Assembly: GCA_025738555.1 (NCBI GenBank) | Contig: JAOVFP010000007.1 | Coordinates: 186,001-250,000, forward strand | Reading direction: 5' to 3' | Origin: Cyathus striatus | Taxonomy: Eukaryota > Basidiomycota > Agaricomycetes > Agaricales > Nidulariaceae | Length of the DNA: 64,000 nucleotides | Part shown: one piece after another, positions 36,571 through 46,925 of the stretch | Numbering within the stretch: the stretch's first letter is position 1 | Layout of the letters: every line of letters starts with the position of its first letter | The notes under the pieces: generated by a model | Told to the model about the DNA's origin: nothing | Seen by the model: the letters and a program-made list of their open reading frames with translations, nothing else | Database searches by the model: none | Made by a program: the position numbers and the translations under genes

Positions 36571-37954
36571 ATGTAATGACACACATAGGACATGTAATGT
36601 GAATCAAAAGATTAATACCCAAGAAAGGCAAGATTTCAAAGCATGACAAATGTAAGAATGTGAAAAGCGTGACGAGCGCTAAAAGTGTGACGAATGTGAC
36701 GCGCGTGACACACATGAAAAGCATGACGCGTGTGAAAAGCGTGACGCGCAGGAATACATGTGACAACTGTGACGCGCGAGACGAACGTGACACGTGGGAA
36801 TATATGTAACAATTGTGACGCGTGTGACAAACATGAAGCGCGGGAATATATGTAACAATTGTGACGTGTGTGACAAACATGAAGCGCGGGAATATATGTG
36901 ACAATTGTGACGTGTGTGACAAACATGAAGCGCGGGAATATATGTGACAAATGTGACACGCGAGAATGTATGTGACAAATGTGACGCGCGAAAGAACGTG
37001 ACAAACGTGACATGGGTGAAATATGTGACGCGTGGGAAATGTGTGATGCGCGGGAAATATGCGATGCGCGAGAAATGTGTGAAGCGCGGGAAATATGTGA
37101 GGCGCGGGAATATGTGTGACGATCGTGACGCGTGAGGAAAATGTAACGCGCGTGACTAAGATGAAGCGCGGGAATATATGTGACAATTGTGACATGCATA
37201 AAAAGCGTGACAATCGTGACGCGTGAGGAAAATGTAACGCGCGTGACTAACATGAAGCGAGGGAATATGTGTGACAATTGTGACATGCGTAAAAAGCGTG
37301 ACGCGTGTGACTAACATGAAAGATGTGTCACAATTGTGACATGTGAGGAAATGTGACAAATCCATACAATAGCAATATTCAATTAGTAGTTATCATTGAT
37401 TGCTTATGATTGCCTAACCATCCATACTAATATTCAATTAGTGAAGATCAATGATTGTTTATAATTGCCTAACCATCCATACTAATATTCAACTAGTAAA
37501 AATCAATGATTGTTTATGATCACCTCACCATTCATACAATAATAATATTCAATTAGAGAAAATCAATGATTGTTTATGATCACCTCACCATTCATACAAT
37601 AATAATATTCAATTAGAAAAAGTCAATGATTGTTTATGATTGTCTCTCCATTCATACTAATATTCAATTAGAAAAAATCAATGATTGTCTATGATCACCT
37701 AAAACATTCATACAATAGTAGTATTCAATTAAAAACAATCAGTGATTGTTTATGATCACCTAGCCATCCATACAATAGTAATATCCAATTAGAAACAATC
37801 AATGATTGCTTATGATCATTTAATACATTCATACAATAGTAGTATTCAATTAGAATCTCAATGATTGTTTATGATCCCAATCATAAAATGGCATGGCTTA
37901 TTTGATTGGGGCAATCATATAACACTGCTGTTATATGATCAAAATGGCTGGCAC

Positions 37955-38545
37955 CCCTCACGACGATGCCACACTGTGTTGACCAGCGCCCCCGCCTTCC
38001 TCTTCATTGTGACAACAATGATGCCACACCATGTTGGCCAGCACTCCCGTTCCCCCCCTTGTCATGACAATGATGATGCCGCACCGTGTTGGCCAGTGCC
38101 CCCGTCTTCCTCCTTGTTGTGACAACGATGACGCCGCACCGTGTTGGCCAGCACACCCATCCTCCTCCTCGTTGTGATGATGATGACGCCGCACCGTGTT
38201 GGCCAATGCCCCCATCCTCTCCCTTGTCGTGACAACGACGACACCACACCGTGTTGGCCAATGCCCCTGTCCTCTCCCTTGTCGTGACGACAACGACGCC
38301 GCACGATATTGGCCAATGCCCCCGTCCTCTCCCTTGTCGTGACGACGATGACGCTGCATGGTATTGGCCAATGCCCCCGTCCTCTCCCTCATTGTGACGA
38401 CGACGACACTGCACTGTGTTGGCCAGCACCCCTGTCTTCCCCCTCGTTGTGATGACAACAACACCGTGCCGTGTTGGCCAACACCCCCATCCTCTCCCTC
38501 ATCGTGACAACGACAGTGCCTCACCGTGTTGGCCAGCGGACCACG
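37955..38545 (+). repeat. GC-rich ~57-bp minisatellite, right block
   Basis: Ten or so copies of CACCGTGTTGGCCAAYGCCC followed by CGTCCTCTCCCTTGTCGTGA and CGACGACGACGC, same unit and orientation as 33230-33801. Variant content differs: CCTCTCCCTTGTCGTGAC units dominate on this side. Frames are repeat artefacts. Confidence 0.85.
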
Positions 38546-39403
38546 AAGTCAACGCTAACACCTCAGGGGTGGTGCATAGCCAGGGGAATGATGAGTGCAG
38601 TGCGAAGCGCCAAATGCCAACGCCAATGACGAGGGCAGTGCACAGTGAGAGGGGTGGCAGTGGCGGTGCATTGCGAGGGGAACGACAAGTGTAGTGTGCA
38701 GCTGGAGGAGGACAGTGGACAGTGCCAAACGCCAAACGCCAACGACGAGGGCATAGTGGGGGGGGAATGTATAGCAAGGGGGGAGGGAACAGATAGCGAG
38801 GGGGGAGGGAACAGATAGTGAGGGGGGAGGGAATGTATAGCAAGGGGGGGAACAGGCTGAGGGATCAATAGTGCATAGTGAGTGGGGGGGGAGATTGATA
38901 GCGCATAGCGCTTAGCAAGGGAGGGATCGATAGTGCATAGTGAGGGAGGGAATTGATGGTTTAATTAGTAGTGTACAATACCTTGTTCTCGCACTGTGTA
39001 GATTATTATAATACATTCAATTATAACTCATGAGACACAATTTTGTTCTCACAAATAAGCATGTTGTGTACTATTAATGCATTTGCGCAAGTGATGCATG
39101 TATTATCCACACATTTGTGTGCATGATGTAAGCAGCATGCCAAAATAGGGCATATTTTATGATGAACCAGGGGAATGGCCTGTTTTAATTAGAATAGAAG
39201 CAGTTGCCACCCCATTTTCGGACTTTTATTCACACAAGAAGCTTTCAAGATAATTTTAGACCTGGTCAGCGGGCATACATGTGGCATATGTGTGGGTATA
39301 GAAGGGTCTACTTATCTTTTCCTTGCCCTGCCCCCACTTGACTCACAACCCCCACATTGTCTCTTATCTTCACTGATATCCTTTCAACTTTTTACTATAC
39401 AAT
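38546..39403. other. G-rich AGCGAGGGGGGAGGGA repeats, then 5' flank of KDZ copy 2
   Basis: 38560-38960 contains short G-rich units (ATAGTGAGGGGGGAGGGAA and relatives). From 38961 to 39403 the sequence is AT-rich without a gene; it should hold the 5' end and promoter of KDZ copy 2, but no terminal repeat was found. Confidence 0.45.
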
Positions 39404-41596
39404 ATGGCTCCAAACAAGCAAAACAACACCAACAACACCTCTACTACTGTTTCACCACCTTGTTCTTGTAGTGGTCAGGTTTGTTCTGACCCACCAGCAT
39501 CCAAGCCACGCAAACATACACAATCATCTGTGGACACTACAGATGAGCCTGCTGCTAAGAAGGCTACTATGAATTCAGATGGGCTGGATGTTGGAAAGGA
39601 CAAGAAGCAAGTTAAAAAAGGGAAGGGGGGGAAGGGAAGGCGCACTAAAGCATGGTGTGTACTGGCTGTTCAGTTATTTCTATTGGTTTGCTAACACTTT
39701 TTACAGTAAAACAGCTGCAGATAAGGAAGAAGAAGATGAAGCTGCTTCTTCCACTAAAGAGTGTGTACACCCATTTCATAATAAATTAATTCTAATGCAA
39801 TTATTTCAGTGCTGAGATGATTATTAAAGAAATTGGTCTTACTGTGGCACCTCCAGCACACATTATTGCTACTGAGATGACTGGAACTGCTACTGAAGCT
39901 GCTACTGTTAATACTGAGACTACTCAAGCTTCTGAAATCACTACTGGGGCTACTACCAAGACTGGTACTATTGAGAGTTTGGCTGCTGGTACTATTGAGA
40001 ATTTAACTGAGACTATTGGAACATCTGCTGAAGTCACAACTACTGAGACTATATCTGAAATAAATACTATGAATACTCCTGGGGTATCAGCTATAGGTGG
40101 TGAGGGAAGAACTAAAAGAAAAGTTCTTCTAGCTGTCACTCCTTCAGACACTGAGTCAGAAAATACTGAAAACAATGGTACTGAAGACAATGAAAATGAG
40201 AATGAGAATGAGAATGATAGTAATGCTGAAGAAGGAGAGAGAGATGATTTGAAAATGAAGGAAAATAGTGAAGAGAATGATAGTGAGGGTTCTGATAATG
40301 AAGTGATTGATATTGAGGAAAAGGAAAAGAATATGGAGGCAAATAATGAGAAAGATAAACAAATCTTGGAGGAGGGGGGGTGAAGAAGACTATAATATGC
40401 ATAGCCCCCCCACCAACCAATTCTCCTCTGTCCCCTGTACCAACTAAGGCAGAATTGAAAGGAGCATCTAAAACTCATGGTGGTACAATTAGAGGGAAAG
40501 CATATGGAAATACATTGAACTTTGCTGATTATATTGATGATGAGAACAACTCTCCTATGGATATTCAGGAGGAAGGACTAGCATATATCATTATTTCTGA
40601 TGATTCTCCAAAAGTCAACCCGACTTTGTTGAATATTGAAACTCCTCCAACAGCCATTCCCATTGTTGTGAACAATCATCTGAAATCTGTACTTGAAGAA
40701 ATTGCTCAAATGATTCCTAATATTAAAGGTAATATTATTATGAATTTTGTTTCATCTTCACTAATATGAATTGTAGAACAAGACTGTCAGATTAGAGTAT
40801 TTGATACTAGTTGAAATATCTGGATTATGCGAGGGCGCTACAGTAGCATACGAGATGCAGTTACTATTGAGTGGCACCCACAAAATCAAGACTTAGCTAT
40901 TTTTCTTGCTGCAGTAAGAATTTCAATTATATATATATATTAAATACTAATTCTTGTGTCAGACTGACCCTATCATTAAACATATTGGCTACAGTAAGGC
41001 TTCAAGTGCTGTTAGCACAAATGAAACTTCGGCTCATTCTAAGAGTGAGGATAATAAGTCTAGCTATTCAGTTGAGAACACCCAGATTGCCAATAAGTTA
41101 TCTCCAAGAGAGAGGACTATTGTATCCATTTATGAGGTAGACCAGTCACTCCTTGAACTTACTGGAAAATGGTCAATTCAGGAGGCATGGAAAGTCTACA
41201 GTGAGGTTAATAGGGTTAAACACTTAGTGGACATAAATTCTAAACCATTGCCTGATGGGTTTGCTAACCATCATCCTCTGATATTTATAAACTTTTTGGA
41301 ATTGGAACTATTGCATGGCACAACTGAGATGTTGTTCTGAAGAGACTTTCCAACTATCCAGACATGGTAGAATGGCTAAGTGATAATAATCCTGATATGA
41401 ACAATACACATGAGCTTTGGGGCTTGGAGAAGTCTTCTGGATTTACAAGAGTCAATTTAGCAGATTGGATGGATGCCAGAGACAAGGCTAATAAAGATAA
41501 AGCAGCTGGTAAAGAGAAGGCCAGTGATTCAAAGCAGAAATCAGCCAAAGGGAAGGACAAGGGGAAATCAAAGAAAGGAGCTGGAATTAAGAACAA
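39404..41596 (+). pseudogene. KDZ/CxC transposase gene, copy 2: N-terminal exons
   Basis: Begins at ATG 39404 (MAPNKQNNTNNTSTT). Small introns can be placed at 39655-39706 (52 bp) and 39761-39809 (49 bp); after the second, DAEMIIKEIGLTVAPP parallels copy 1 (IEKILENSNISVAPP). A Thr/Ala-rich stretch and an acidic NENENENENDSN block follow. Frames change at a G8 run (about 40372-40380) and a C7 run (about 40405). The conserved block near 41290-41400 needs one base in a T run (about 41293) and has a TGA (41325-41327) where copy 1 encodes Trp, before RLSNYPDMVEWLSDNNPD. A Lys-rich tail (KGKDKGKSKKGAGIKNK) ends at 41596 and splices in phase to 41702. Confidence 0.6.
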
Positions 41597-41701
41597 GTAA
41601 GTAGTTGTACATTATGTGGTGTTAAAGTTTGTATCATGTAATTTTAGTTTCTTTAACATTGTCATTTGGTTACTTCAAATATGCATTTCTCTATTGCTCA
41701 G

Positions 41702-42857
41702 GAACTCATATTTAGTTGCACTGTATTACTTGCCAATGGCCTATGCTATAGGAACTGAACAAGAGTTTCCTATGTTAAAGTTTAGCCAATTTAGTCAGTT
41801 TATTGAAGCAAACTTTGGATCAAAGATTAGCCTATCAACAGTTATATTTTTGCTGTTTTCTCTAACAAGTAATGTTGAGCTGTTAAATTTACATGCAAGA
41901 CAACAGTATCGTGAAGGAAATGACAGAAGAACAACAACACTAACTGCTTGGATTAATGCACTGTCAATGGCTGTTACATCTTCTCTTGGTAGTAAGACTA
42001 GATATTTATTTCAAGAAAATATAATTCCAGATCACTATGATGATGATGACATTAACTATAATATTTCTGCAAAACTAGATGCATTTTCCAAATTTCTTAA
42101 ATTGCATCCATATAATGAGACAGGGCACTATATTGGAGAGCTAGGACCTGTTTCAGATACTAAATTAACTCCAGTACGAATGATATGTCCATCATTTATG
42201 CGTTGCAATGGTGCATCATGTGATGGGTCTGCATTAACACAAAATTCAAAATATCGAGATATACCAAAAGTTACATTAATTGAGGGTACAAAAATGTATC
42301 ATGAATCATATATACTAACAGGATCTTGCTCTAAGTGTAAATCAATATACTATGCTGATCATAAACATATATCTATTACTGGTCAGAGACCACAAAAAGA
42401 ATATTTAAATAAAGCACATTATTTTAAAATAGGTACTCATCTTTGGGTGGATCAAGTATTCTCTAAAGCAATAATGCATGGTATATACAGTTTTCATGCA
42501 TCAGCTGCAGCATATGCTGAATATTGGAGTAATAGCTTTGGAAATAACATTGAAATTAGTCGCAAGCAAATTTGGCATGCCTTTATAGATGAGTCTATTC
42601 GGACTGTAAGCTTAATTACTGGTAGACAACTTACTGTTGATGATCATCTACCAATCAATGAAATTACACATTATGCATTTGAGCATCTTGGGGCAAATGG
42701 AATTGTTAAACCTCCATCAGAGCACAGCTGCTTAGAATGTACTCAAAAGTACAAGTCTACAGCTGATAACATGACTAACTACAGAAGTAATATTACAACA
42801 GAAAATTTTGCTCCTGTGAAGATGGTTGTAGTAGATGGTGTTGTAATGGGCCCAACT
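41702..42857 (+). pseudogene. KDZ/CxC transposase gene, copy 2: CxC5 region and first catalytic Asp
   Basis: After the 105-bp intron (41597-41701) the exon opens NSYLVALYYLPMAYAIG and runs unbroken for 385 codons. It contains the CxC5 cluster (MICPSFMRCNGASCDG, SCSKCKSIYYADHK), the conserved HASAAAYAEYWSNSFG and RKQIWHAFIDESIR helices, a second pair HSCLECTQKYKSTAD, and the proposed first catalytic aspartate in MVVVDGVVMGPT. It is about 100 residues shorter than copy 1 in the Ser/Asn-rich linker. Donor GTATGT at 42858 starts a 50-bp intron ending TTTAG at 42907. This is the best-preserved segment of either copy. Confidence 0.75.
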
Positions 42858-42907
42858 GTATGTGTATTTATTTATTTATTATAAACTTAGACTTAACAAT
42901 GATTTAG

Positions 42908-43627
42908 CACTGTGCAATGGAGGGTTGTCATGCTGAAGTTAACAATTATCATGGTGGTGTATTCTGCAGACATCACAACATACAATATGGACCCAAATGT
43001 CATGTTAAGAGTTGTGATGCACAAAAAGTTGCAGGTACAGAAGCATGTGAGGCTCATAAAGAAATGTGGAATAAGCATAAGTCAAATTACAGTTCAGCAA
43101 GTCTTTCTGGACTAAAAAGAGCACTGCAATGCAGAAATGAAAATCTGGCATGGCTACCTAATGTTAATTGACCACAGCAGCCACATGATGAAGAACAGAA
43201 TGATGATAATTCTGATACCCGCAAGTCTTATTTTTCCCCAAATCGCTATTATTGTGTTGAAACTGTGTGTGCTCCATGTGGAGTTGTTATTGCTTGGAAA
43301 AAGTTTGTAAAATCTGAGTCAACAGCTAATATCATGGAGTTATTAAATATGATTTACCCAACACCTGACTCATGTCCAGCATATATATGTATTGACAAAG
43401 CCTGTCTGGTTCTATGTTCAGTTCTGAAAAATATTCTTTATCAACCTTAGCTACTGAATAGTCGATTTGTTGTTGATGGATATCACTATACAAATCATAA
43501 GGCAGATGATGACCTTTGTTGTACATTTTGCAATCCTGCACCAAGTGATGGCTCTGCTCCTAATCTTGTAATAATTGAACATAATCAGAATGGTCAACCA
43601 TATTACAAGAGAGCTTTTAATACACAG
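42908..43627 (+). pseudogene. KDZ/CxC transposase gene, copy 2: CxC6 and catalytic core
   Basis: The exon begins HCAMEGCHAEVNNYHGG, giving a complete CxC6 cluster (FCRHHN, CHVKSCDAQK, GTEACEAHKEMW) that copy 1 has lost in its second half. A TGA follows at 43169-43171. The frame continues YYCVETVCAPCGVVIAW, YICIDKACLVL (second catalytic Asp), then a TAG at 43448-43450 where copy 1 has a Trp, and RFVVDGYHYTNH with CCTFCNPAPSDG. The exon ends at NTQ (43627). Two stops make this copy inactive as assembled. Confidence 0.72.
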
Positions 43628-43889
43628 GTACAGTATTATGGCGTTCCTTGACACACCTAATGCAAATCAACATTTTATTTAACAACAATGTTTTATAATT
43701 GTAAAAAAAGTATATATACATATTCTACAACATATTCAGAGTGTTATTATTGAATATTGAGGTACATTTATAAGTAGCTACGAGTGCATGAGTCAATCTA
43801 CAATGGGGACTACTTTTTGGTGAAAAACATGAGTTGACACAGTAGTGTCACAGTGTTACTTCCTATTCACACGGTCTTATCAGTTGGCG

Positions 43890-44640
43890 CCAACTGCCAT
43901 CAACCATCCTTGTCCTTGTCCTCCTCTGTAGTTTCACTGTCTTCATCAGCAACTTGCCTGGAAACCATGCTCAACTTTGGTTTGCGTGCTCATATTGGTT
44001 TCTTGGGGAGGTTTTTCATGAGCTCCCCTGCTGCACGCAGCTGGTCACATAGTTCCTGCCACTTGCCAACTGCTTTAATGTGGTCCTCCTGAATTCTCTT
44101 CCACTCCTCATTTATACGTTCCTGTTCCTCCTTTCATTCACTTCTTTTTGCATTCCTTCTCTCCTTTTTCTCATCTTCACACCTTCGCTCCTCTTCACAT
44201 GCTCGTTTTGTCTGGACAATCTCTGCATCTGTCAGATGATGCCCAAGACCCCCTGGAAAAAGCACAGCGCGGTCCGACTTTTTCCCATTTTCTTTTCTGT
44301 ATAATGTGTGTGTTAGGCAGCTCATGGTAAGGTTTTGGACTACCAACTGTGCATTAGCCTGCTCATTGACGACTTTGTAGGCTTTTTCCCTCTACAATGC
44401 ACGCTGAAGACCTTGCTTGAGAGCATTGCACTGCCTCTCCAAGTCTTCATGAGGACACATTCTTCTCCCACCAACCTTGTCATCTAAAAGAGACCAGTCT
44501 GGACTTGGTAATTGTGATAGGCTCTGCTGTTTCATGGGAGGTATTGTGCATCTTGCGATCTCAAGGTGAGTAGCGCGCACTGTTGTAAGTAACATTGAAC
44601 CTGATGATGTAACTGAAAGATTTGCAGCCAGCAGCTTCAT
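43890..44640 (-). pseudogene. Pogo-like transposase, degenerate C-terminal region
   Basis: Minus-strand fragments in shifting frames (44392-44640 and 44134-44346 and beyond) resemble the C-terminus of agaricomycete pogo proteins: LPSPDWSLLDDKVG, Glu/Arg/Lys-rich CEEERRCEDEKKERR, and a final acidic stretch. The breaks between fragments indicate decay or homopolymer errors. This region carries no catalytic residue. Confidence 0.5.
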
Positions 44641-44679
44641 TCATTTTGATGGTGTATCTGCTTCTTTGTTACGCTGAGC

Positions 44680-45285
44680 TCATTTACCAGAGCTGTTCAG
44701 CAGATCAGGATCAATAGGGATTGGATTAGGTGACTGGTATGATTGTGGAAACCTTGAGGGTCCTGCAGATGGGAGCAAGTCTGTGGTGGTAGGGAGGACA
44801 GGGAGTACATTGTTACTATGAGGTGGTGGTGTATGCAGTCGTAGTTCTTGCACAGTGAAGGTGTGTTTTTGAACCGCATCGATTACTGCCTTCACAGGGC
44901 TTGGCTGATGCAACTCAAATGTACTGCATGTAGATGTTACTTCCACAGGCCTCATTTGCTCTGGCCAGATCACTTCAGGATTGAAGGGATGTATTCTGGT
45001 TGCGGCGAAGGTGGCTTTCACTGTGTCAGGTGTGAATGCATGCAAGAATGTGTGGCCAAAGACTGAACAGAAGTGCTCTTTATCAAGCCCTTTGCAGTGA
45101 AGTGCTTCGAAGGCCTCTACTTCCTCCTTCCATGCAGCTTTCATCTTTGCGAAACAGACAATGTCAAGACCCTGTAATGCATGTGTGCAGTGGGGTGGGT
45201 ACCCAAGTATTTCAATGCTGTTTGCTAAACAGTACTCTAGTAGATCTGCTGTGAAATGGGAGCTGTGACCATCCAGGAATAGCAT
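44680..45285 (-). pseudogene. Pogo-like transposase, DDE core second half
   Basis: The frame starts MLFLDGHSSHFTADLLEYC, the second catalytic Asp block, and continues GYPPHCTHALQGLDIVCFAK with the third catalytic Asp in H.LQ.LD. The joining with the upstream frame needs a one-base change near 45290 (KKAVG to GETHMLF). C-terminal sequence follows (FAATRIHPFNPEVIWPEQM), then Ser/Pro-rich DNA to the stop at 44680. The DDD signature matches pogo/Fot1 transposases rather than Tc1 proper. Confidence 0.82.
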
Positions 45286-46040
45286 GTGAGTCTCCCCACT
45301 GCCTTCTTGTGTGTTTGGCGATCAAAATCTTTCACCATCCATTGCAGAGCAATTTCACCATCGGTCCATCCATTCTTGGATATGCAGATCTTGATGCAGG
45401 TGAGTGACAATCTACATGGACATTGACCAGGATGATGTACTCACAATGCTTTAGATGGATTATCGTTTCCCCATTTCTTTAAGAAGTTCTGACCCTTGAA
45501 GATTATTGTTGGTTCAAGAGTTGTTCCATCAGCACATATCGTCACTATCGCTGTGACGTTTTCGCGATTAGCATTACCCGTTTTATGCTGCCATTTACAG
45601 CCTCTTCTTCCAACAATGCACTGCATACCTGTACTTGCAGGAGGGAATCCGCTCTCATCCATTCTGTATATATTATGGGGTTTGATTCCTTTCTCTATTA
45701 CTTTGTTGGCAATAAGCTTAAACCACTTTTCTACAGCATCCTTCTGTAGTGATTGTGCATGTTCTGTTGCCAATGGACTTGACCAATGAGTCTGGAGCTC
45801 ATCACAGTACCAGTTCAGGAATCTATGCACCCATCCCTCTCCTACTGGCTTCCCAGGGACCTCACGGTTTTCTATAATGCCATTGGCATGCTCCTTGATG
45901 TTCGCTAACCTGAGGGGACATGCTCGGTCTGCACTCGCTAAGATAAAATCCACCAGTACCCACAGCTCAGCTGTTACAGGGTAGCATAGGAAGTGGTTAT
46001 ATACACTGTCCAAAGATAGATTTTTTGTATAACAACACAC
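45286..46040 (-). pseudogene. Pogo-like transposase, N-terminal part with CENP-B-type HTH and first DDE motif
   Basis: Minus-strand frame (to 45441) with GEGWVHRFLNWYCDELQTHW, typical of the Tc5/CENP-B DNA-binding domain of fungal pogo transposases, then IKPHNIYRMDESGFPP, which holds the first catalytic Asp, and VTAIVTICADGTTLEPTIIF of the RNase-H-like core. A GTGAGT donor at the frame end suggests a short intron; the following segment (45286-45420) gives ICISKNGWTDGEIALQWM, conserved in the family. The usual first helix-turn-helix of pogo proteins is not visible between 46040 and the terminus, so the N-terminus seems shortened. Confidence 0.8.
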
Positions 46041-46270
46041 AAACCTCCCTATATATACTCCAGTTCTTCATGAAATCATTTCATATTTTTTTCTATGCTA
46101 GATGTTATATGTATGATCATACTGGTTAAGTTTTGAGCCAAATGGGACTGAGGCAAGTGATAGGCAGTCAAATTTGTGAAGGTGTGTCATGTTGTGCGAG
46201 TGTGTCAAGAAACACCATAATACTGTAAGATATAAGTATTAAATCTTAATAACTATTAATTCATTATCAG

Positions 46271-46465
46271 GCATGTGAACAACTCAATTCTTGGCTGGAT
46301 GGGTTTGAGTCTATTCTCAAACGAATGACAGTATCAAACTTTAATTGGTTTCTACATGCAATGTTGGTTTATCACACACAACACGTTCTGGATAGACAAC
46401 AGCAAAGAGCAATGAAGACAAGGCTCAGTGATGATCTACCTGAGGATATGGATGTGGACATATAA
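46271..46465 (+). pseudogene. KDZ/CxC transposase gene, copy 2: last exon with catalytic Glu
   Basis: Acceptor TTATCAG ends at 46270; the exon encodes ACEQLNSWLDGFESILKRMT, parallel to ACEQLNAWLGG of copy 1, and ends EDMDVDI, stop 46463-46465. The Glu in EQLN is the proposed third catalytic residue. The donor for this intron is at 43628, so the pogo insertion lengthens the intron from 46 to 2643 bp without removing either splice site. Confidence 0.75.
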
Positions 46466-46554
46466 TAGATAAATTTACAATATTCTCTAACTTTCATATG
46501 TAATTCTAAGTTCTAAATCTTTAAAATACATTTTTTATATAGAAAATAATATAC

Positions 46555-46925
46555 ATTTCATGTATATTTCACATTAATTTTATGTAACTATTGGACTGTA
46601 CATGCATATGAATTTCATGTAACTATTGCACTGTACATGCATATGAATTTGACCTGTAATTCATGTGAAATTCACATGAATTTCATATAACTATTGCACT
46701 GTACATGCATATGAATTTGACCTGTATTTCATGTGAAATTCACATGAATTTCATGTAACTATTGCACTGTACATGACTTGTATTTCATATTTAAATTTCA
46801 CCCATTTTTCACCTAGTTTTCACCTAAACTTCACTTGAATTTCACCAAATTTTGGTGATTTTGGAACATCCTAGATGAAGGTGAAATTCACATGAAATTC
46901 ACGTGAAGTTTAGGTGAAAGGGTGG
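46555..46925 (+). repeat. 68-bp direct repeats and a TTCACCT hairpin downstream of KDZ copy 2
   Basis: Three to four copies of TGTAACTATTGCACTGTACATGC-type units separated by ATTTCATGTGAAATTCACATG (46560-46790). They are followed by an imperfect inverted repeat: TTTCACCTAAACTTCACTTG around 46820 pairs with CACGTGAAGTTTAGGTGAAA at about 46899-46919. The position after the stop codon suits subterminal repeats marking the right end of the element near 46925. Confidence 0.55.

Larger units (their letters stand above)
33802..37954. mobile_element. 4.15-kb palindromic element with ~1.4-1.5 kb terminal inverted repeats
   Basis: The left arm, 33802 to about 35283, is repeated in reverse complement at about 36571-37954. 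Both arms start GTGCCAGCCATT.TGATC then ATATAACAGCAGTGTTATAT, itself a small palindrome. The outer third of each arm is a tandem array of about 60 bp (TGATCATAAACAATCATTGA / CTAATTGAATATTA), the inner two thirds an array of about 48 bp (CACGTCACAATTGTCACATA, TATTCCCGCGCTTCATG). The arms are nearly identical, CpGs included, with a deletion in the right arm around 36740. The spacer of about 1.29 kb has no convincing gene. No clear target duplication was found. I interpret it as a young non-autonomous long-TIR (foldback-like) element. Confidence 0.85.
43631..46225 (-). mobile_element. Pogo/Fot1-like Tc1-mariner transposon nested in an intron of KDZ copy 2
   Basis: Terminal inverted repeats of 26 bp with two mismatches: left CAGTATTATGGCGTTCCTTG (43631-43650, continuing ACACAC) and the reverse complement of 46200-46225, CAGTATTATGGTGTTTCTTG. 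The element is flanked by the dinucleotide TA (43629-43630 and 46226-46227), the classic Tc1/mariner target duplication. It is 2595 bp long and carries a degenerate pogo-type transposase on the minus strand. It lies in the intron of the host element, so it is younger than KDZ copy 2. Confidence 0.93.

Noticed and set aside
34391..37365. Long open frames of up to 234 codons rich in His, Ser, Arg and Cys on both strands
   Set aside because: They are translations of the 48-bp and shorter TCACA/CGCG tandem units in the inverted arms; the same peptide appears mirrored in both arms and has no domain.
33421..38524. Ala/Pro/Cys- and Gly-rich frames of 90-190 codons in the GC-rich minisatellites
   Set aside because: Period and content follow the 57-bp unit; overlapping frames in all phases are open, so they are artefacts.
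39924..40478. 184-codon Ser/Phe-rich minus-strand frame
   Set aside because: Antisense shadow of the acidic, Thr-rich exons of KDZ copy 2.
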